From contig CAIJMB010000028.1 of the NCBI GenBank assembly GCA_903821715.1, forward strand, positions 1 through 9,418: 9,418 bases of DNA, read 5' to 3'. The DNA comes from an uncultured Flavobacteriales bacterium (GTDB lineage: Bacteria > Bacteroidota > Bacteroidia > Flavobacteriales > Schleiferiaceae). Of the stretch, positions 7,141 through 9,418 are shown piece after piece. Each line of letters begins with the position of its first letter. Positions within the stretch are counted from its first letter, which is position 1. The notes under the pieces are model-generated. The model was not told where the DNA came from. It saw only the letters and a list, made by a program, of their open reading frames with translations, and did not search any database. The translations under genes were made by a program, and so were the position numbers.

Positions 7141-7175
7141 TAAAAATAGTCGAGGGGACTTTGTGGGTCCCCTCG
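7141..7175 (-). terminator. Strong hairpin between the receptor gene and rimP: receptor terminator and possible rimP leader attenuator
   Basis: A perfect 9-bp GC-rich stem CGAGGGGAC/GTCCCCTCG (7151-7159 with 7167-7175) closes a 7-base loop. On the minus strand it is followed by ACTATTTTTA (7150-7141), a slightly offset T-run. It begins 43 bp after the receptor stop codon, a typical position for a rho-independent terminator. On the plus strand ATTTTGG follows, but no plus-strand gene runs into it. The predicted rimP promoter lies upstream, so the hairpin should also be in the rimP leader RNA. Confidence 0.8.
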
Positions 7176-7197
7176 ATTTTGGATTCAGAAAGCGCTG

Positions 7198-7229
7198 CAA
7201 AGATACGCAGGGTTTTTTTACCACGCAAA
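7198..7229 (-). promoter_or_regulatory. Predicted Bacteroidota-type promoter for rimP-nusA-infB
   Basis: On the minus strand TTTG (7229-7226) is followed after 20 bases by TATCTTTG (7205-7198). This matches the Bacteroidota primary-sigma consensus TTTG-N17-23-TAnnTTTG. Transcription would start near 7190, giving a leader of about 73 nt before the rimP ATG. The -33 element overlaps the last codons of the receptor gene. A second weaker candidate, TATTTTTA at 7149-7142, lacks the final G and a -33 partner. The assignment rests on motif only. Confidence 0.65.
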
Positions 7230-9149
7230 CCTCAGGCTCGCACGTACTTGTCGCCCTGCCTCGAGGACTCCAAACGCACGGGCGATTGAGAGGTGGTGGG
7301 CAAACGCCGTGTTCGAGGCGTTGAGGACTTCCACACTCCACGAGGCGCTCTTCGTAAGCACACCCGTGAGGCTCGCAGACCAAAGACCGTAGGCCGGCGT
7401 GGCTCCGTCCAAAAAGAGCTCCTCGGTGGGCGAGAGTCGATTCTGGGCAAGGTAGTGGTCGTAGTGCAGTTCGGCATGAAGGCGCTGGTCGGGCAGTACA
7501 TCGTACGCCATGTGGGCGCCCCAGCGGCCAGGAGCCATGAACGGAAGCGGATTGCCCGCTGCGTCTTCCCCAATGCTGAGGGCCGCCTGAGCATGCACGT
7601 GGAAGCGCTCGGCGGGGTGCCAGTGGGCGCGGGCCTCGGCTCCGTACACGCGCGCATCGCCCTGCACGTAGTAGAAGCGCCACGAACCGCTGCTGTCGTT
7701 GGGGTTGAGGTAAATGAAGTCGCGGTAGGCCTGGTAGAAGGCGGTGAGCTGGGCGTCAAACCGGTCGAGATCGTAATTGAGGCCGAGGTCGGCGTTCCAA
7801 AGTTGCTCTGTGCGAAGATTGGCATCGCCGACTTCAAACCGCCCTGCGCCGAGGTGCGACCCGAAGGCAAAGCGCTCTTCGAGTTGGGGGCCACGGGTTC
7901 CGTGCGACATTCGGGCCTGCACACTAAGTGGTTTGCTGATGGCGTAGGCATAGCGCAGCAGGGCGGCGTATCCTGCAAAGGCCCCAACCTCGCCGCGAAG
8001 GCCCGCGGAACGCGTGTGGCGACCTTTTTCGACATTGTAGTGCGCAAAGAGTGCCGACTGAAACTGTTCCACATTCGGGTAGAGCCATTCGTGCGCGTGC
8101 TCGTCGTTGCGCAGTACGCGGAGTTGCTGGTGCGCCCCAAGCGTCAGATGCCCGTCGCCGAGGCGGCGGTCCAAGGTCGTCGTTTGAGAAGCCGTGTGCA
8201 GGTTGAACGCAATGTGTGCGTGGTCTTCATGACCTGGTTCGGGTTCTTCACCCTCGTGCGCCTGGTCGTATTCGGCGCGGAACGAGGACTGAAGGCCCGT
8301 CACCGCCCGAAGCTTCCAGGTTCCGAGGTTGCGCTCGGCTTCCCACGCGAGGTGGCCCGCCTGAATGAGTTGGTCGCCGTGCTCGTGGTCGGGTTCTTGG
8401 CCCGGGGGGTAGTTTTTCTCGGGAAGCCCAAAGCGGCGTTGAACTCCCGTGAGTTTGAGGCGGTGCTGGGTTTTGCCTTTTTGCCACGAGCCCAAGGCGC
8501 GAAGCGCGAGGGTTTGAGCATGCGTGCCATGTACCGTGTCGCCGCGGGCATCGCGGTACTCGGGGCTGAAGCCGCCGTAGGCTCCGACAAAGTAGACACC
8601 CGGACCACTGCGGTGCAGGCTATACTGGCCCGACCAGGGCATGCCGTTGGCGCCGCCGTTGAGGGTTAGTGAGTGCTGGCTACCGGTGGCGCGCGGACGC
8701 ACGTCCGAGAAGTAGAGCACACCGGCCATGGCGTCGGTTCCGAGCGCGAGGGAGTTGGGTCCGAGCATCACCTCAACGTGGTCGACGCCCATGAGCGGAA
8801 AGTCAAGCCCATGGTCTGCCCCACCCTGCATGTTGTCGTAGCGCCAGCCTTGGTAGGCGGTAACGACGCGGTAGCCGCCGAGGCCGCGCAGAATGGGTTT
8901 GACGGTGTGTCCGCCCACGCTTGCGAGTTGTAGGGCCGGAGCCTGACGGCTAAGTTGGAGCATGGCCGAGGGCCCTTGGTCGGCCAGGGTGCGCACAGGA
9001 ATGGCAAGTACTTGGGTGGACAATGCGGACGGGTTGTCGCGCTGGGCCTCGACCGAAGCCTCTCCGAGTTCAATGACGACGGATGTGTCGCGTTGGCCCC
9101 AAAGCATGAGGGGCAGGGCCGCGAGCAGCCCAAAAAGTAATTTGTTCAT
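7218..9149 (-). CDS. TonB-dependent outer-membrane receptor with His-rich segments (putative metal uptake)
   Basis: The 643-residue protein is a TonB-gated beta-barrel importer of the outer membrane. It starts with a signal peptide (MNKLLFGLLAALPLMLWGQ, cleavage likely near residue 19). A TonB-box-like stretch (VVIELGEASV, 24-33) and a plug domain follow (about 35-150, including ILRGLGGYRV at 86-95 and GPNSLALGTDAMAGVLYF at 130-147). The rest is a barrel ending in an aromatic residue (VRASLRFAW), as expected for BAM recognition. There is no N-terminal carboxypeptidase-like domain, so it is not SusC-like. Three His/acid-rich stretches, DHEHGD (254-259), GHEDHAH (306-312) and NDEHAHEW (348-355), look like surface loops. 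Similar loops occur in the zinc receptor ZnuD, so a Zn or Cu substrate is suggested but not shown. It follows a small Cys/His-containing gene by 56 bp. Confidence 0.93.
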   Translation of the reverse strand: MNKLLFGLLAALPLMLWGQRDTSVVIELGEASVEAQRDNPSALSTQVLAIPVRTLADQGPSAMLQLSRQAPALQLASVGGHTVKPILRGLGGYRVVTAYQGWRYDNMQGGADHGLDFPLMGVDHVEVMLGPNSLALGTDAMAGVLYFSDVRPRATGSQHSLTLNGGANGMPWSGQYSLHRSGPGVYFVGAYGGFSPEYRDARGDTVHGTHAQTLALRALGSWQKGKTQHRLKLTGVQRRFGLPEKNYPPGQEPDHEHGDQLIQAGHLAWEAERNLGTWKLRAVTGLQSSFRAEYDQAHEGEEPEPGHEDHAHIAFNLHTASQTTTLDRRLGDGHLTLGAHQQLRVLRNDEHAHEWLYPNVEQFQSALFAHYNVEKGRHTRSAGLRGEVGAFAGYAALLRYAYAISKPLSVQARMSHGTRGPQLEERFAFGSHLGAGRFEVGDANLRTEQLWNADLGLNYDLDRFDAQLTAFYQAYRDFIYLNPNDSSGSWRFYYVQGDARVYGAEARAHWHPAERFHVHAQAALSIGEDAAGNPLPFMAPGRWGAHMAYDVLPDQRLHAELHYDHYLAQNRLSPTEELFLDGATPAYGLWSASLTGVLTKSASWSVEVLNASNTAFAHHLSIARAFGVLEAGRQVRASLRFAW

Positions 9150-9163
9150 GATGTTTTGAATGA

Positions 9164-9213
9164 GTTAACCCAACGCGGAGCGGTTCCGCGCACAATAGTC
9201 GGAGGTTAACCCA
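9164..9213 (-). promoter_or_regulatory. TGGGTTAAC direct repeats flanking a small hairpin ahead of the receptor gene
   Basis: TGGGTTAAC (minus strand) occurs at 9213-9205, overlapping the stop codon of the upstream gene, and again at 9172-9164, 15 bases before the receptor ATG. Between them is a perfect 6-bp stem CGCGGA/TCCGCG with a 5-base loop (9174-9190) and no T-run after it. This could be an operator pair or a leader RNA structure, or a chance duplication. No consensus promoter was recognised in this gap. Confidence 0.35.
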
Positions 9214-9418
9214 CAGGCGGCCCACGAAGGGCAACCGCCTCAGAATCTGCATTCTTGGCCGAAGCGACACGGGCCACAGGCTCGTTGCGCCCCAAAGTGT
9301 GGGGCATCAGCTCCCAGCCGATGGCAACGGGCTGGGGAGCCGCGAGGTAGGCCGGATCAGTCCATTGGCACGAGTCGTCGCCTTCGTGCAGGTGAAGGCC
9401 CCGCTCGGAACAGTGCTC
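9206..9418 (-). CDS. C-terminal 70 residues of a small Cys/His-containing protein (5' truncated by window)
   Basis: A minus-strand frame enters from the right edge (starting EHCSERGLHLHEGDDSCQW) and ends at TAA 9208-9206 with ALRGPPVG. It has two cysteines and several histidines near its visible start, then a low-hydrophobicity Pro/Ala tail. Short Bacteroidota proteins with Cys/His clusters and an R-(G/A/S)-P-P C-terminal end often sit just before TonB-dependent receptors. This is recollection of a pattern, not a family hit. The 56-bp gap to the receptor suggests one operon, and the shared His content suggests a link to a metal. Codon use looks like its neighbours. Function is unknown and most of the protein is outside the window. 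Confidence 0.6.
   Translation of the reverse strand, partial: EHCSERGLHLHEGDDSCQWTDPAYLAAPQPVAIGWELMPHTLGRNEPVARVASAKNADSEAVALRGPPVG

Noticed and set aside
7118..7228. N-terminal extension of RimP to an upstream ATG (37 more codons)
   Set aside because: It would include the terminator hairpin and overlap the receptor gene, exceeds the family length, and would start upstream of the predicted transcription start.
7293..8669. 458-codon plus-strand open frame opposite the TonB receptor
   Set aside because: It is antisense to a well-supported receptor with signal peptide and barrel terminus. The opposite frame is open because of GC-rich codon bias.
9174..9190. Hairpin CGCGGA/TCCGCG as a terminator of the small upstream gene
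   Set aside because: The stem is only 6 bp and no T-run follows in the minus direction, so termination between the two genes is not supported.

Overview
The window looks like a moderately high-GC member of the Bacteroidota, probably Flavobacteriales-like. Four things point there: an IF2 with a Bacteroidota-style N-terminus and a long Ala/Pro/Glu-rich linker; gene starts without Shine-Dalgarno sequences; a near-perfect Bacteroidota sigma promoter (TTTG-N20-TATCTTTG) ahead of rimP; and a signal-peptide-bearing TonB-dependent receptor. The taxonomic call is inference; no rRNA or other marker is present.

Layout. Plus strand, left: the last 34 codons of an unidentified, membrane-like protein overlap by 8 bp the start of a LolD/MacB-type ABC ATPase (99-773). 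A class-3-like aldehyde dehydrogenase (803-2194) follows 29 bp later. Centre: a gene-free convergent interval (about 2195-2508) is filled mostly by two arrays of short degenerate tandem repeats in opposite orientation, separated by a spacer with a perfect 16-bp palindrome. Minus strand: the translation/transcription operon rimP (7117-6653), nusA (6631-5387), infB (5328-2509) reads leftwards and ends in the second array. Upstream of it on the same strand are a His-rich TonB-dependent outer-membrane receptor (9149-7218) and the C-terminal 70 residues of a small Cys/His-containing protein (9418-9206).

How the parts fit. rimP-nusA-infB is the conserved module for 30S maturation, transcription elongation/termination and translation initiation. 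Its best promoter overlaps the 3' end of the receptor gene. The strong hairpin between receptor and rimP therefore lies downstream of the predicted start site, so it could both terminate receptor transcripts and act within the rimP leader. The receptor and the small upstream gene may form a metal-acquisition pair. The ABC ATPase and aldehyde dehydrogenase show no clear functional link to each other.

Most unusual element. The convergent intergenic repeats: each array begins at the stop codon of its neighbouring gene, and the first 21 bp of the two arrays match at 20 positions in inverted orientation. This is a genuine sequence pattern, but its function is unknown. Apart from it the window is ordinary conserved chromosome, and I see no convincing novel multi-gene system.
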